From assembly GCA_012861695.1 (NCBI GenBank), contig JAAOOA010000006.1, positions 27,757,811 through 27,821,810 of the forward strand: a stretch of 64,000 nucleotides of DNA, given 5' to 3'. Position 1 is the stretch's first letter; every line of letters begins with the position of its first letter. This document shows positions 44,245-58,545 of the stretch, one piece after another. The notes below the pieces were generated by a model, which ran no database searches, had not been told where the DNA came from, and saw only the letters and a list, made by a program, of their open reading frames with translations. Source of the DNA: Trematomus loennbergii (lineage: Eukaryota > Chordata > Actinopteri > Perciformes > Nototheniidae). A program made the position numbers and the translations under genes.

Positions 44245-44818
44245 TGTGGCGGGGTGGTCGTTTTTATAAGGCAGAGCCACCCAAATACCAAAATGCCTGA
44301 CAACGCCACCTGGGGAATTTCGCCCCAGGAGATATTTAATTTACACCTCAGAACTAAGAAGGCTCTACAAGTTTGTGACTGACACAAGACAGAGATGTGG
44401 TTCAATTATAATGAAAAGGTTTAACAGTTTATTTCAATATGTCAATCACATGTATTTGTTTATTCTTGGTAAAACACTTTATATAGAAAATTGCTCAAAT
44501 CAATGAGGGGAAAAGGGTAGTGGGCAGATGCCAGCCAGGGGAGGCAGTCTAACAGGGCTGTGTCCCACTTACCCTCCACCGGTGCTCACTGCAAACCAAA
44601 ACTCACTGCAAACCAAAACTCACTGCAAATCAAAACTCACTACAAACTGTGTCCCAGTGCTCCTACCACTACAAGCCGTGAAGGGAATCAGACTGTGTGC
44701 CTAGCCTCCACCACTAGCTGTCTCCAACTCCACTACAAGGGGCAAAGAAACAACAAATGAGTATAAAGCAGAAGAAACAATTATCCAGTTGGTCCAAACG
44801 AGCAAACAGTAAAATACA
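44245..44818 (-). repeat. Gypsy LTR, 574 bp (- orientation)
   Basis: Starts TGTATTTTACTGTTTGCTCG at 44818 and ends CCGCCACA at 44245 (- strand), with the canonical TG...CA ends. It matches the + strand LTR at 48352-48909 with few differences. Confidence 0.88.
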
Positions 44819-44976
44819 TTCGGTAGCTTGGGCATTGAGGGAGAAAGGAAGAGGGGAGCCATCCACAGTACTACCGAAGCAGTAGAGAGATCATCGTGAT
44901 GGCTGTCGCTCCAGAGAAGAGAGAGGTGGAGTCAGTAGTATCTCGCCATCTGGACGCAAGCTGGAGTCTGATCAGC

Positions 44977-46248
<1,272 letters not shown>

Positions 46249-46320
46249 GCAGCACTTTGTGATTCCAACACCTGAGGTAAAGCAAAACACCATTTCTGCA
46301 TTTCCATGTCACACCCCCTA

Positions 46321-47280
46321 CAATCTCTGTGTCCTACAGAAAGCTGATTCCACCCTACAGGAGTTTCTGGTGTTCTGGACCAGAAAGAAGGGGCCAGATG
46401 CTGCTGAAAGTCGTCAGCTTTCAAAGGAAACCCTTGCACTGATCCGGCAGTGGGATCGGATTGTGGAGCAAGATGGGGTGCTTCATCGCAAAGTCTTCTC
46501 CCCCGATGGTGATGAAGTTCTCCAGCTGGTCCTGCCCTTGTCATTGAAGAGTCAGGTTTTGGTGCCAAGAGTGTGAAAGGTGCCAGGTAGCTAAGGACAC
46601 CCAGCCCTCGACCCGGACGTACATGGGCCACCTCCTTACTGCACGCCCAAACCAAATTCTGGCTGTGGATTTTACAATACTGGAGCCATCGAAGAACGGG
46701 ATGGAGAATGTGCTTGTGATGACGGATGTCTTCTCGAAGTATACCCAGGCCATCCCCACCCATGATCAACGGGCATCCACTGTGGCTACAGAGTTGGTAA
46801 ATTAGTGGTTCTGCAGATTTGGTGTCCCCGGTCGAATCCACTCGGACCAGGGGAGACATTTTGAGAGTGCACTGATCCAACAGCTGTGTAGTTTGTATGG
46901 CATTAAAAAGTCCCGCACTACCCCATACCACCCTGCTGGGAATGTCCAATGTGAAAGATTCAATCGAACCTTACATAACCTCCTGCGCACCCTTCCCACC
47001 ACTAAGAAAAGGGATTGGTCATCCTATCTGCCTCAATTAACCTTTTCATACAATACCACAGCACATCAATCTACTGGTGAGTCACCTTTCTTTTTGATGT
47101 TTGGACAAGATCCCCTTTTACCTGTTGACTTCCTCCTAGTGAAGAACCGAGCCTCAGAAGAGCCCACGACTGGATTGTGGAGCAACAGACTAGGCTTCAG
47201 GTGGCATTTGGGGAAGCTACCAGACACCTGCAAGCCGCTGCCAGTCGACGAAAGGCACACCATGACCAAAAAGTGAGAGA
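46321..47280 (+). pseudogene. Gypsy integrase pseudogene
   Basis: The DDE catalytic core is readable: LAVDFTILEPSKNG (first Asp, about 46,663), [13 protein letters not shown] (second Asp, about 46,842) and [15 protein letters not shown] (Glu, about 46,947). The N-terminal zinc-binding part is partly deleted between SLKSQVL and CERCQVAKD, and a TAG interrupts the frame near 46,802. Downstream [20 protein letters not shown] is the usual C-terminal conserved string. The enzyme would integrate cDNA in a living element; this copy cannot. Confidence 0.88.
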
Positions 47281-48351
47281 TGCTCCCCCTACACGAAGGA
47301 CAAATGGTGTATCTCAGGAATGTTGGACTGCATGGCCGCCACAAAATACAAGATGTTTGGCAATCAGTGTTGTGTCAGGTCCTGAAAGCCCCCAAAGAAG
47401 GAGGATCTGTGTACACAGTTGCGCCAGTGGATGATCCCGTAAGGCAAGGAATGTTCATCGCTCACTTCTCAAAGGCCACTATGGACAAGCACACACTAAC
47501 GAAGCCGATGGGGCCTATGCCCAAGAAGACATAGAACCCACGGTGGGTGATGAAGACTCGCTGGATGGTGACTTCTGTGTGGTAAGGCCACAATACACCA
47601 ACATTCATGTGCCTGTTGTGAATTCCCAGTGCCCACCGGTTGACACTACTTCACCCCCAAGTACCTCTGGCATGTCTAGAACCTCAGGAGGCCAATCACT
47701 GGTTAGACATCCATCTCCTCGGACCGACAACCAGTCAGGAGTTGATGAAAGGGCGTTAAGAAGAACTAGTCGTGCCACTGAAGGAAAACATCCAAACCTT
47801 CACCATCTCCCCCAGACAATTGGAAGCAGAGTGATCGGAGCTACTGCCTCCCGGGTACCCGTAGCTGAGGCTGCTGTTTTCAGACCTTGGCAATGAGTTA
47901 ATCGTCGGGTCGACGATTGAAAGAGCGGGGGTGGATTGTAGCAGGAACACTGGTTTCAGGTAACTGTCCCACACTCATCTCTAGGCCCTGAACTCACCAT
48001 CACCTAAAGTAGGTCAACTCCTCCCCCAGAGCCAACCCTAATTAACTCAGGGGTATTTAAGGCACCTGTGGCATCATGGCAGCCTTTGGTTCGTTTGCTG
48101 CCTGCCTGTTGCCACATGGCCACCTTAAGGCCTACTGTCAGCTTGTATCCTGGTCCACCTGGTGTTCCTTTGGCCAAATGTGATGCCTGAAGTTCCTGTT
48201 AACCTGGAGGGATGTGTGTTGGTCCTTGGTACTTTAGTATTAATCATACTGAGTAGTGGTGGTATCAGCTGCTGTTTTGCTACAGTTAGGTTTTGCTTGA
48301 GTTAGGTTTTTGTTTCAGTTTAGTTTTGCTGTCTTATATTTAGGATTTTAG

Positions 48352-48909
48352 TGTATTTTACTGTTTGCTCGTTTGGACCAACTGGATAATTGTTTCTTCT
48401 GCTTTATACTCATTTGTTGTTTCTTTGCCCCTTGTAGTGGAGTTGGAGACAGCTAGTGGTGGAGGCTAGGCCACAGTCTGATTCCCTTCACGGCTTGTAG
48501 TGGTAGGAGCACTGGGACACAGTTTGTAGTGAGTTTTGATTTGCAGTGAGTTTTGGTTTGCAGTGAGCACCGGTGGAGGGTAAGTGGGACACAGCCCTGT
48601 TAGACTGCCTCCCCCTGGCTGGCATCTGCCCACTACCCTTTTCCCCTCATTGATTTTAGTAATTTTCTATATAACGTGTTTTTACCAAGAATAAACAAAT
48701 ACATGTGATTGACATATTGAAATAAACTGTTAAATGTTTTCATTATAATTGAACCACGTCTCTGTCTTGTGTCAGTCACGAACTTGTAGAGCCTTCTTAG
48801 TTCTGAGGTGTAAATTAAATATCTCCTGGGGCGAAATTCCCCAGGTGGCGTTGTCAGGCATTTTGGTATTTGGGTGGCTCTGCCTTATAAAAACGACCAC
48901 CCCGCCACA
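48352..48909 (+). repeat. Gypsy LTR, 558 bp (+ orientation)
   Basis: TGTATTTTACTG start and CCGCCACA end, in the opposite orientation to 44245-44818. Flanking pentamers of the two LTRs do not match (TTTTG here, TTCGG beyond 44818), so the pair does not bound one intact insertion. Confidence 0.88.
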
Positions 48910-49442
48910 TTTTGTCAAAAAAAACGAATAACTATAAAATAAAAACATGAGCTAGCTAGCTAGCTTTACTTAAAACACTGAGCCCCAGCCTTATCAGTAA
49001 GCTACATACAATAATTGTAACTACATTTGTATCATAGACCTACACATGAGTGGGTTATATTGATCATACTGTACATGTACTGTGTTCATCCATATGTTGT
49101 GTTGCATACAGCTGAGGTGATGCTGAATAAACCGCAACAAAAGCTCAATAATTGTAGCCAGCAAGGTAACGCCAATTTATGTGTGCATATAACTAATGTT
49201 TTCAAATATTTATTTGATCAATTCTTCAGTATAAAAAAAGAACTCAAGATTAGCACTAGTTACACGTTGATTAAAAAAACGTTTGAAACTTCCCCATTTT
49301 TGACCACATTGTAAAAGACTAATATTGCAATAGAAAAATAAAAACTTTTTCTACTTTTTTTTTAATGAGGAATTAATATACAATATACTTTATTGAGCAC
49401 TTTGAATATAAAGTGCTAAAACCATAGCAATATTTCTGGCCA
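48910..49442. other. Unassigned spacer
   Basis: AT-rich; GCTAGCTAGCTAGC at 48,953-48,967 is a short self-complementary repeat. No gene is recognised. Confidence 0.5.
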
Positions 49443-50573
49443 CATTTTACAGACTCAGATTAATTGCACCCATATCAGGTGAAAGATCAAGTCTATACTG
49501 GTACCTGCTATTTACTGTATTGAAAGTCTTAATAGATCAGCAAGCTGGTATTCAATTCTACCTCAAATTTGAGAGTAAACCAGCCTTTTAGTGTGTGCAA
49601 GTTGAGGGAAATGTTCAAACTACATAATCCCATTCATCTTTAATTAATAGGGGCTGCTGCCCTCCCGCAGCGTCTGAGAGATGAAAAGCTGTTGATGTTC
49701 TGTCAGGTGTAATGATGCACACTAAGTGAAGTTGTGTGGGTAATAACCCTAAGGTGCAAAGCACACAAAGCTAATATTCGTTGTGTGTGTGTGTGTGTGT
49801 TGCCTGTGCATGCATGTCAAAACATTGATGTGAGTGCATGAAAGGTAATAGACAGTGTATGGATCAAAGCAACAGGCAGGTGGATCAGTGAGGGTGATTT
49901 GCTTGTTTTAGCATAAAGACTGAAAGCAAAGTTCAAACGTATGCCTAACCAGCACCTCTGAAGCTTATTTTGTAACACAGTGTCTTTAAATTAGCCTATA
50001 AGTGTTAATAGGTCAACACCTTTTACAAGTCTTTATGTTGAGCTAAACTAAGCTAAGCTATTTGCCTCCCAGCTTAATTTACAAATGAGAAGAGAGGAGA
50101 AAAGTACAATTTTTTGAATTCTTGCAACAGTATTAATAAGTGAAACAGTTGCACAACAGGTCATGTGAGACTGAGCTATCAGTAAATGTATTTTGTTAGA
50201 ACACACACACAGATTCCAGTTTGAAGTTTACAATAGACGTGAAGAAGATATGAACGGACTGAAACTGTGTATCCTGTTTGTTTCATCACTCTTCAGCTTC
50301 CTATGCTGATATTGTTTTTTGGAGCTTTTGAGTATGTGTGTACGTACGTGTGTCATGGCAGAATGTGCTCCTAGTCAAACACTGACTGTAGCGGAAACTA
50401 CAGAAATACTTCGCCAGGTATCAACTGTATATTTCTGTCTGTGTACTGATTTTGTGATACTGTTGTGAACATCTACAGATGCATCTGGCCACATCTTCAG
50501 TGATGTTCCTTGAATCATTGGGTGTTTCGTGTATTCAAACATCATACACCTTCTTCCAGGTGACCCAGCCAGG
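49443..50573 (-). mobile_element. LINE 3' region copy B (inverted relative to copy A)
   Basis: Aligned by eye with 44977-46248 on the opposite strand. It directly continues, on the - strand, from the decayed LINE body at 50,590-52,950 with an apparent deletion, ending in the same GTCTGTAAAATG terminus. Confidence 0.65.
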
Positions 50574-50589
50574 TCCTGTTTAATGGGAA

Positions 50590-52950
50590 AGCTTCCTCTC
50601 AAAGGCCTCTTCCAAGCAATATTCCCGTGGGACTGTCAACTCAAGAAATACAGCTTGCTTTGTGGAGTGAGACAAGAACAATGTCTGGTTGCAAGGTGGT
50701 AGCTGCAATGTCATTTAGGAACTTCAGCTGTTGCACCAGTCAACCAGCAGCCGCCAGTCCTCTGCAGTGGTCAGGATGCCTGCATATGTTCGTGAGGTGG
50801 CTTTTGGCTGCTCTACGGCTCTGACAAAGGCGATGGTCTGCTTGGAGGGTCTAGATCACTTCACCGACTCAATTCCTGCCCCAATTGCTTCAGCCACAGA
50901 CTTCAGGAACTGATCCTGCCTCCAACTGTACCATCTATCTCCAAGTGCCTTTGGGCATCAGCTGACGATTTGCTCCAGGGTTCCTCGCTTGGAGCACTGT
51001 GGTATGCTGGGGACTCTTCTATGCCCCATGTAGGGAATTTGATAGGCTTGGGAGCACATAGTAAACTGCCTGAACAAGAAACGTGATGCGTTGTGGCTGT
51101 GCTTCCCAAAGCTCAGCCATGTCACTTAACCCTTGATCGCATTCTCCCATCTTGTCTATGCTCCCTGTTATTTCATACCAATCGCCTTGCAGGTTCTGGT
51201 CTCCTACACTGATGCTGGCACTTCCTCTTTAACCAGGTGGCGACTTTCCTTTCTCCTGGTGTTTGTTTGAGGATTTTGAAAGGAGCCTAGTCCTGCTCTG
51301 TCTCTTGTTACCACTCCCACCAGTCTTCTGTGGTGCGATCTTGCCTCGGCCTCCTGAACAGCTTCCTCTGCCCCCCACTTCCTGCCCGTCCTTACTTGGA
51401 TACCTGCTCATGCCACTTTAGGATCACTTAAGTCCCTGTACTGCACTACCTCCCTGGCTCTTGTGACCTTAAATTACTCCTCCAATGATTGAAAGGGCAT
51501 TTGCAGTTTGTTGTTCTGCCCATAGAGAGCTATACTGCTCAGATTCTTGGGCAGCCCAAGCCATTTCCCAAGGTGGTTGCTGATCCTCCTCTCTAAGGTT
51601 TCAACAATGGAGCTTTCCAGGCAGGCCAGACTTGTCCACGGATTTCAGCCAGCCATCCAACTCGGTGCAGGTCGCCTGGATGGGTATTGTGTCCCTCAGA
51701 GAGCTGTCAAAAACCTTGCGTAAGCTTTTGAATGGCTTTTCTGTGATGGTCATGATGACTGTGCCTTCAATGTTAAACCGGAACTTGTCTTCTATCTTGC
51801 CTTTCCTCAGCACCCTGGACCATGATTTGGCTGGTTTAAACCGCATCAGGGCCCACTTCATCAGTCTTTGATGTGACTGTGGATCAGTGTATAGTGTGCT
51901 GGACTTCGAATCATGGGGTAGCAAGTTCGAGTCCCACTGCATGTCGTGGTATCCCTGGGCAAGACACTTCACCCCAAATTGCTCCTGTGGGGATTGTCCA
52001 CAGTATTGAATGTATGTAAGTCGCTTTGGATAAAAGCCTCTAACAAATGACATGTAATGCAATGTAATGTCTTTCGAGCCCCTGCAGTGACTGTGAGGTC
52101 ATCCATGAATGCCCTGATGGGTGGTTTCCGTTGAGTGGACTTTGATTGGGGCCCTCTTCACTCTGGTTCAGCAGACTAAGTGAGCATGTCCATGGCTAGG
52201 GAGAACAGTGTGTTGCACCAGCTTGCGTGGAAAGGAGCCGTAAACGTTTGCAGAGTTGAGCCATAACACTGATAGACTGCCCTTGTTTGCCGTCCTGATG
52301 AGTTGAGTCCCCACACGGGTGTGCTCCAGACAGCCTGGCATCCCGGATATTCCGCACTTCTGGACTTATGTGTAGATGTAGGTCAGAAGATCTTTGCCTC
52401 GACACACAGCAGGGAGATGATGTGGAACTGGTCTATCTGGGTTGAGTTTTCATCCTTTGGGATCCACACTCCTTCTACCACTCTCCACTGCTCTGGTGTA
52501 TTCCCCTTCTCAAGAAACTCGCAGGATCTTCCACAGAAGCAGAAGGAGTTTCAGACTGCTCTTATACACTTTGTACGAAGTGCTTTTTGGTCCTGGAGCA
52601 GAGCATGCCCATGATTTGCGAACAACCTCCCTGAATTCCATAAGCTGCAGCTCTGACAAGTCAAACTGTACCTTCAGTTAAGAGGATCTATGAAGATGTT
52701 GCATTCTCCCAGCTCCTGCTCTCTCTCTCTCTCTCTCTGGGTCGCTGTATGTCTACTTTAGATGTTGTCTATTTCTTCCTTGAAGCATGCCAGTTTTCCA
52801 CTGCGTTTCTGTCCTAGCAACTCCTTGGTGAAGTAGAAGGCGTTGGCAATAAAGACAGCACGTTTTCGGGCCCTTTCTCGTTGCCACCTACCATGCCACT
52901 CAGCCCGACAGAAGAACCTGAATCTTCTTTCTGAAAATGCAGGTCAGCTA
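50590..52950 (-). mobile_element. Decayed LINE with restriction-like endonuclease (R2/R4/NeSL-type)
   Basis: On the - strand, in order: a YIPKEE-like lead (about 52,460), FSLAMDMLT (about 52,190), the RT active site PPIRAFMDDLTVTAG (about 52,110), KWALMRFKPAKSWSRVLRKG (about 51,850), TELDGWLKSVDKSGLPGKLH (about 51,620), then a Cys-rich block with SWRQDQFLKSVAEAIGAG (about 50,900) and the endonuclease-type TLQPDIVLVS (about 50,680). This layout, with the endonuclease after RT, fits REL-endonuclease LINEs. Stops and frameshifts abound. A SINE interrupts it at 51,885-52,068. Confidence 0.7.
51885..52068 (+). mobile_element. tRNA-derived SINE inserted in the LINE
   Basis: Same family as 34,855-35,045: B-box-like AGTTCGAGTCCCACTGCATG, CCTGGGCAAGACACTTCACC, GTCGCTTTGGATAAAAG and ATGTAATGCAATGTAATG. 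GTCTTT flanks both sides (near 51,866 and 52,068), a probable short target-site duplication. Confidence 0.85.
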
Positions 52951-53876
<926 letters not shown>

Positions 53877-53879
53877 CTG

Positions 53880-54090
53880 TTTACACAGTCACGTGTGGGG
53901 ACTCACCTCCCTTATAGGGACATAATGGAGGTCCCCATGAGGGGAATCATTCATTTTAGGGTGAAGACTTGGTTAGGGTTAGGGTTAGGGTTAGGCATGT
54001 GTAGTTTATGGTTAAGGTTAGGATAAGTCTCCAGGAAATGCATGTAAGTCAATGTAATGTCCCCTGAAGTGATGTATACATGGTAGGGTT
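53880..54090 (+). repeat. Dispersed repeat with an internal TTAGGG run
   Basis: GGTTAGGGTTAGGGTTAGGG at about 53,971 sits inside a longer unit: GGGGACATAATGGAGGTCCC before, and GTCTCCAGGAAATGCATG after. This wording belongs to a common fish interspersed element, not a telomere. Confidence 0.6.
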
Positions 54091-54092
54091 AG

Positions 54093-54205
<113 letters not shown>

Positions 54206-54305
54206 CACTGCAGGCCTTTACTCTGAACATGTGACTCCAGATATATTTCAACACAGTTATGTAACTCTGATCTCTCTCTCTCTCTGTCTCTCTCTCGCTC
54301 TGTCT

Positions 54306-55130
<825 letters not shown>

Positions 55131-55199
55131 TGACATCCTCCCTTTGATATGCTAATGAGCCCCTTTGATCGAGGTGTTATCGCGTACAGGTGTGACATC

Positions 55200-55440
55200 C
55201 TCACCGGTAGCCCCCACCCCCCTCAGCCCACCCCCCTCCCCCTCACATACAGGTGCTACATCCTCTCAGGTAGCCCCCCCTTCTCAGCCCCCACCCCGCT
55301 CAGCCCCCACCCTCTCAACCCACCCCTCCTCCCCCCTTACAGCAGGTTTCACATCCGCCCTCTCAGCCCCCACCTCTCTCAGCCCCCACCTACCGCAACC
55401 CACCCCCTCCTCCCCCTCCTGTCCGGTCAGCAGGGCTGTT
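55200..55440. repeat. C-rich degenerate minisatellite
   Basis: Repeated CAGCCCCCACC and CCTCAGCCCACCCCCC units; the - strand is correspondingly G-rich. A shorter C-rich patch recurs at 56,150-56,215. Confidence 0.75.
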
Positions 55441-55500
55441 ACAGTTTAAATCTTACGGACAAAATTAGATATGATTCGCTATTAAACAAACTAATTATAG
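55417..55500 (+). repeat. Direct repeat copy 1
   Basis: CCCCTCCTGTCCGGTCAGCA through CTTACGGACAAAATTAGATA and TTAAACAAACTAAT. Copy 2 is at 56,204-56,284 with a few substitutions; the spacing is 787 bp. Confidence 0.85.
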
Positions 55501-56203
55501 TAGATTAATTAACTATTCAAACGTGTACAGTAATTTACAATAACACGGGAATAATAAAACGGGGGCGCTCTCCCTCCTCTCATGACAACACGCCAGTATC
55601 ATGCAGCTCGCGGGTCCAATAGTGAGTGACTCGATAGTAAAACTAAAAAACATAGTTATAACTAGTTTAGGTAGTTTGAGAGGTAATTAAAATAGCTGCG
55701 TGTGATATCTGAAGAGTGTGTTTTGTTCCGCTCAACGCATACAGAGATGCATGGCGAATAGTCCGCAGCACCGGTTCTCCCGTCAGCAGCAGCACAGCGT
55801 CTCTCCCGTCACGTTACTAGCGTTTATGTCCATGCACATCAGCCCATACAGGACATCTTTTGTCGGTCACACACTATTCTTGTATGTCACATAAGTGGTG
55901 CAAATGATACGGTATTGCGCTAAAGGGGATCATTTGGCCGGAGAGATTTCCCTCCACACACACACACACACACACAAGTCTCTCTGGAGAGGTTAACAAT
56001 AGTTTAAAGATCTTACTGACCATGGGGTATTTTGGTTTTTTCTTTATGTTTAATTACATCACCCTTAATAAAATAATCCTTATATGAAGTTATATGAGAT
56101 TAGAAATAGCTGTAGGTTAGGAGGAAAGAGAAGATTTTTTTTTATGTCGCCCCCACCACCTCCTCAGCCCCCACCCCCTCTCAACCCCCTCCTCCTCATC
56201 CCC

Positions 56204-56284
56204 CTCCTGTCCGGTCAGCGGGGCCATTACAGTTTAAATCTTACGGACAAAATTAGATATGACTCGATATTAAACAAACTAATG
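56204..56284 (+). repeat. Direct repeat copy 2
   Basis: Second copy of the unit at 55,417-55,500, also preceded by a C-rich tract. In addition 55,830-56,100 and 57,430-57,665 show looser similarity (AAGATCTTA, CCATACAGGA, TATATGAAGTTA), so this block has been duplicated more than once. Confidence 0.8.
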
Positions 56285-57016
56285 GACAGTCTCCTGAGAC
56301 ATATGGTGGGGGACTCGTTTGGGGGGTGTACACATAAGTGATGCAACTTTAGATACACTTTTGAAGTAAGCACCACTCTACAACTGGTAGAAAGTTAAGT
56401 ACTTTGTATGGAATTGGGTTTTCTTTAGAGCTGTTTTCAGTGAGACAATGCAGTTTCTGATCATTTCAAGTTTCAAGTTTCAAGGATTTATGGCATATGC
56501 CCATTAGCTACAGTGTAGATATGTCAATGAAAAACATAGGTCACAGGCTCCTCCAACAGTGCACATAAAACAGATAAAATACTGCAATTTGTGCGTAATT
56601 CTCTCACAAAGGAACTGTAAGATACACGTTTATGTATGGAAAACTATATAACTTGGTAAAATATTCATTCATTTGTAGTGAATTGAGTTTTCTTCAAGAA
56701 TAAAACTCTAAATGGAGAGTTTGATTCGATGAAACAATGCAGTTTTGATAACTTGACTTGACTAACATTACTTTTTTTAAATATATGTTTTTTAGATGCT
56801 TTACTTTTGATTTCTTTCATATTATTTTAACACAACATTACTTTTTTCATATTTTTCAACATACTGTGATATATATATATATATATATTTTTTTTCTCTC
56901 CATTATATTTTTGAATATACAGTGATTTGTACCAAAATACAACATGCAACTATTACATTATACAATATTATGGCTTTTTGCGATATTTTCAACACAATAT
57001 ACTTTCTTTTTTGTAG

Positions 57017-57192
57017 GGCTTCAGGATATTGGGCATGTCATGCGTAAAACTGGTGTCATCTTTCCTGAAACTGATGTGCTGTCCGTTTTACAAACAAGTT
57101 ATCTTTCTGCTTCTTCACCCTCTGAATTTTCCTCCCCCGTCCCTCTTCCTTCAGCCATCACAACAGCAATCAAGTCAGATCTGAGAAATTAA
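57017..57192 (+). CDS. Possible terminal exon of an unrecognised gene
   Basis: A good acceptor (CTTTCTTTTTTGTAG) precedes a 176-bp open stretch whose base composition is clearly less AT-rich than its surroundings: LQDIGHVMRKTGVIFPETDV followed by a Ser/Pro-rich tail and a TAA. I do not recognise the family. No partner exon with a matching phase was identified on the + strand, so it may be a captured or decayed exon. Confidence 0.3.
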
Positions 57193-57978
57193 ACACCTCT
57201 TCCCAAAGCGTGACTTCCCTATTGAGGGAGGGGGGCAGTGGGGCCTAACCCTATTTGGCCAAATATACTAACATGCAGAACATATGGTATGTTTGAAAAA
57301 AGACTAACCATCTATCCAGTTCAAGCTGTCTTTAAGATGTGACTTTTTCCCCGTAAAATCGTGACAAACTATTACTTATTAAATTTGACCTCATGCTGCT
57401 TGGTTGAAAATGATAGATGAGCATTTAGCAACAGATCAACGCGCAATCAACCCATACAGGAGATCTCTTTTCTACACATTATGTGTTATCACTATAATAT
57501 CATGTCATTATTTAATGTTGTTTTGTTTGTGTGTGTGTGTGTGTACAACGAAGTCTCTTTGAGAGGGAAAATTATAATTTAAAGATCTTAATACCCCCTT
57601 ATTGTTTAATTACTTCACACAACTATTAAAGAATCCCTATATGAAGTTACATGAGGCTACATTTTACGGGTGTGCTTCCTTAGATGATGTAAATAGTTTA
57701 AGTGTCATGTTAGGGGGGCATTACGGACCTCAGGAGTCCGCCCTTGGAGGCTTGGAGAGCGGATAAAGAGAGGCGTATTTACTGGTGTTGAGCCCGGGAT
57801 GATGTAAATAGTCCAAGTGCCATGGAACTCAGGAGTCCGCCCTTTGAGGCGTTGTTAACATTAATGTTTTTTGCTTCTGTTTTTGTTACTAAGATACTTT
57901 TTAGCCTTATGATAGGATGAACTTAAGCTGTAGTCAATAAAGACATGTTTAATAGAGTGTTGCTGTTAGAGAACATAC

Positions 57979-58545
57979 CTGCGCAGCACTCCACCACGTC
58001 TTGGTTTTGGCTTCATGGCCTTCACTGTCCTCTCCCTTTTGAGTTTTTTCAAAGGCTAGGATACATTTTTCCAAATGATCACTTGTTACCTGGTGACAAA
58101 CATATGGTTATATAACCTTAAAGAACTAACAAAAAATAATTAAGTATTTGCAATGCATAAACATAGAAGATATCACTGTCATATTATGATCACTTATTGT
58201 AAGTAAGTTTAAGTAAAACTAACACAAGTCAATATTATTCACCTGGGCATTAGTGGGCTTGAGGGTCTCAGGGAGCGTGGACAAAGTGACTTGTCTCTGT
58301 ATTTGAGGATTCTCAGTGCAGGCACTAACAGGAAGCTGCTGTGCATTAGTGGAGAGTCCTCTGAAGGCAGCTGTTATTTCATTCACACACTCATCTGTTA
58401 CCTGCTGACTCCTCATAGTAAGTCTATCAAAGTCAGCTGTTAAGTTGTCCATACCATCGCTGGATAACAGGTAACTTTTGATTGACAGTCCAGCCATGGC
58501 AGCTGCCAACTCGTCCATATAATTCTTAAGAACGTGGTGACAATA
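57979..58545 (-). CDS. Two phase-0 exons of an unrecognised gene
   Basis: Exon a (58545-58243, 101 codons) follows a TTTTTTGTAG acceptor and ends at a GTGAAT donor; exon b (58089-57979, 37 codons) follows a TTTGTCACCAG acceptor and ends at GTATGT. Both begin and end in phase 0 and are open throughout. Exon a reads YCHHVLKNYMDELAAAMAGL and later RSQQVTDECVNEITAAFRGL; exon b reads VTSDHLEKCILAFEKTQKGE and ends WWSAAQ. Leu/Glu-rich helical character is suggested. If exon a is instead the first exon, ATG at 58518 is its start. I recognise no domain. Further exons were not found on either side. Confidence 0.45.

Larger units (their letters stand above)
41030..44818 (-). mobile_element. 5' half of a Ty3/Gypsy LTR retrotransposon (LTR, gag, protease, RT start)
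   Basis: Read on the - strand: an LTR (44818-44245), a gag region (44,028 downward), an aspartic protease with DTGS at about 42,780, then the start of the reverse transcriptase near 42,250-41,930. The RT start continues at 41,118-41,030 (NLISHDIPVLDEIPVRQRY in another frame) on the far side of a MITE. Sequence then leaves the element, so the catalytic RT, RNase H and integrase are absent on this side. Frames are broken repeatedly, and a LINE tail sits at 42,915-42,993. Confidence 0.85.
46270..48909 (+). mobile_element. 3' half of a Ty3/Gypsy retrotransposon (integrase and 3' LTR)
   Basis: Begins inside Pol upstream of the integrase (KADSTLQEFLVFWTRKKG), covers the integrase, a degraded post-integrase tail and the LTR at 48352-48909. 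There is no RT or RNase H. Same family as the - strand 5' half, judging from the LTRs. Together they lack the central Pol. Confidence 0.85.

Noticed and set aside
53971..53995. TTAGGG repeats as a telomere or interstitial telomere
   Set aside because: Only about four units, embedded in a recognisable interspersed repeat between GT tracts.
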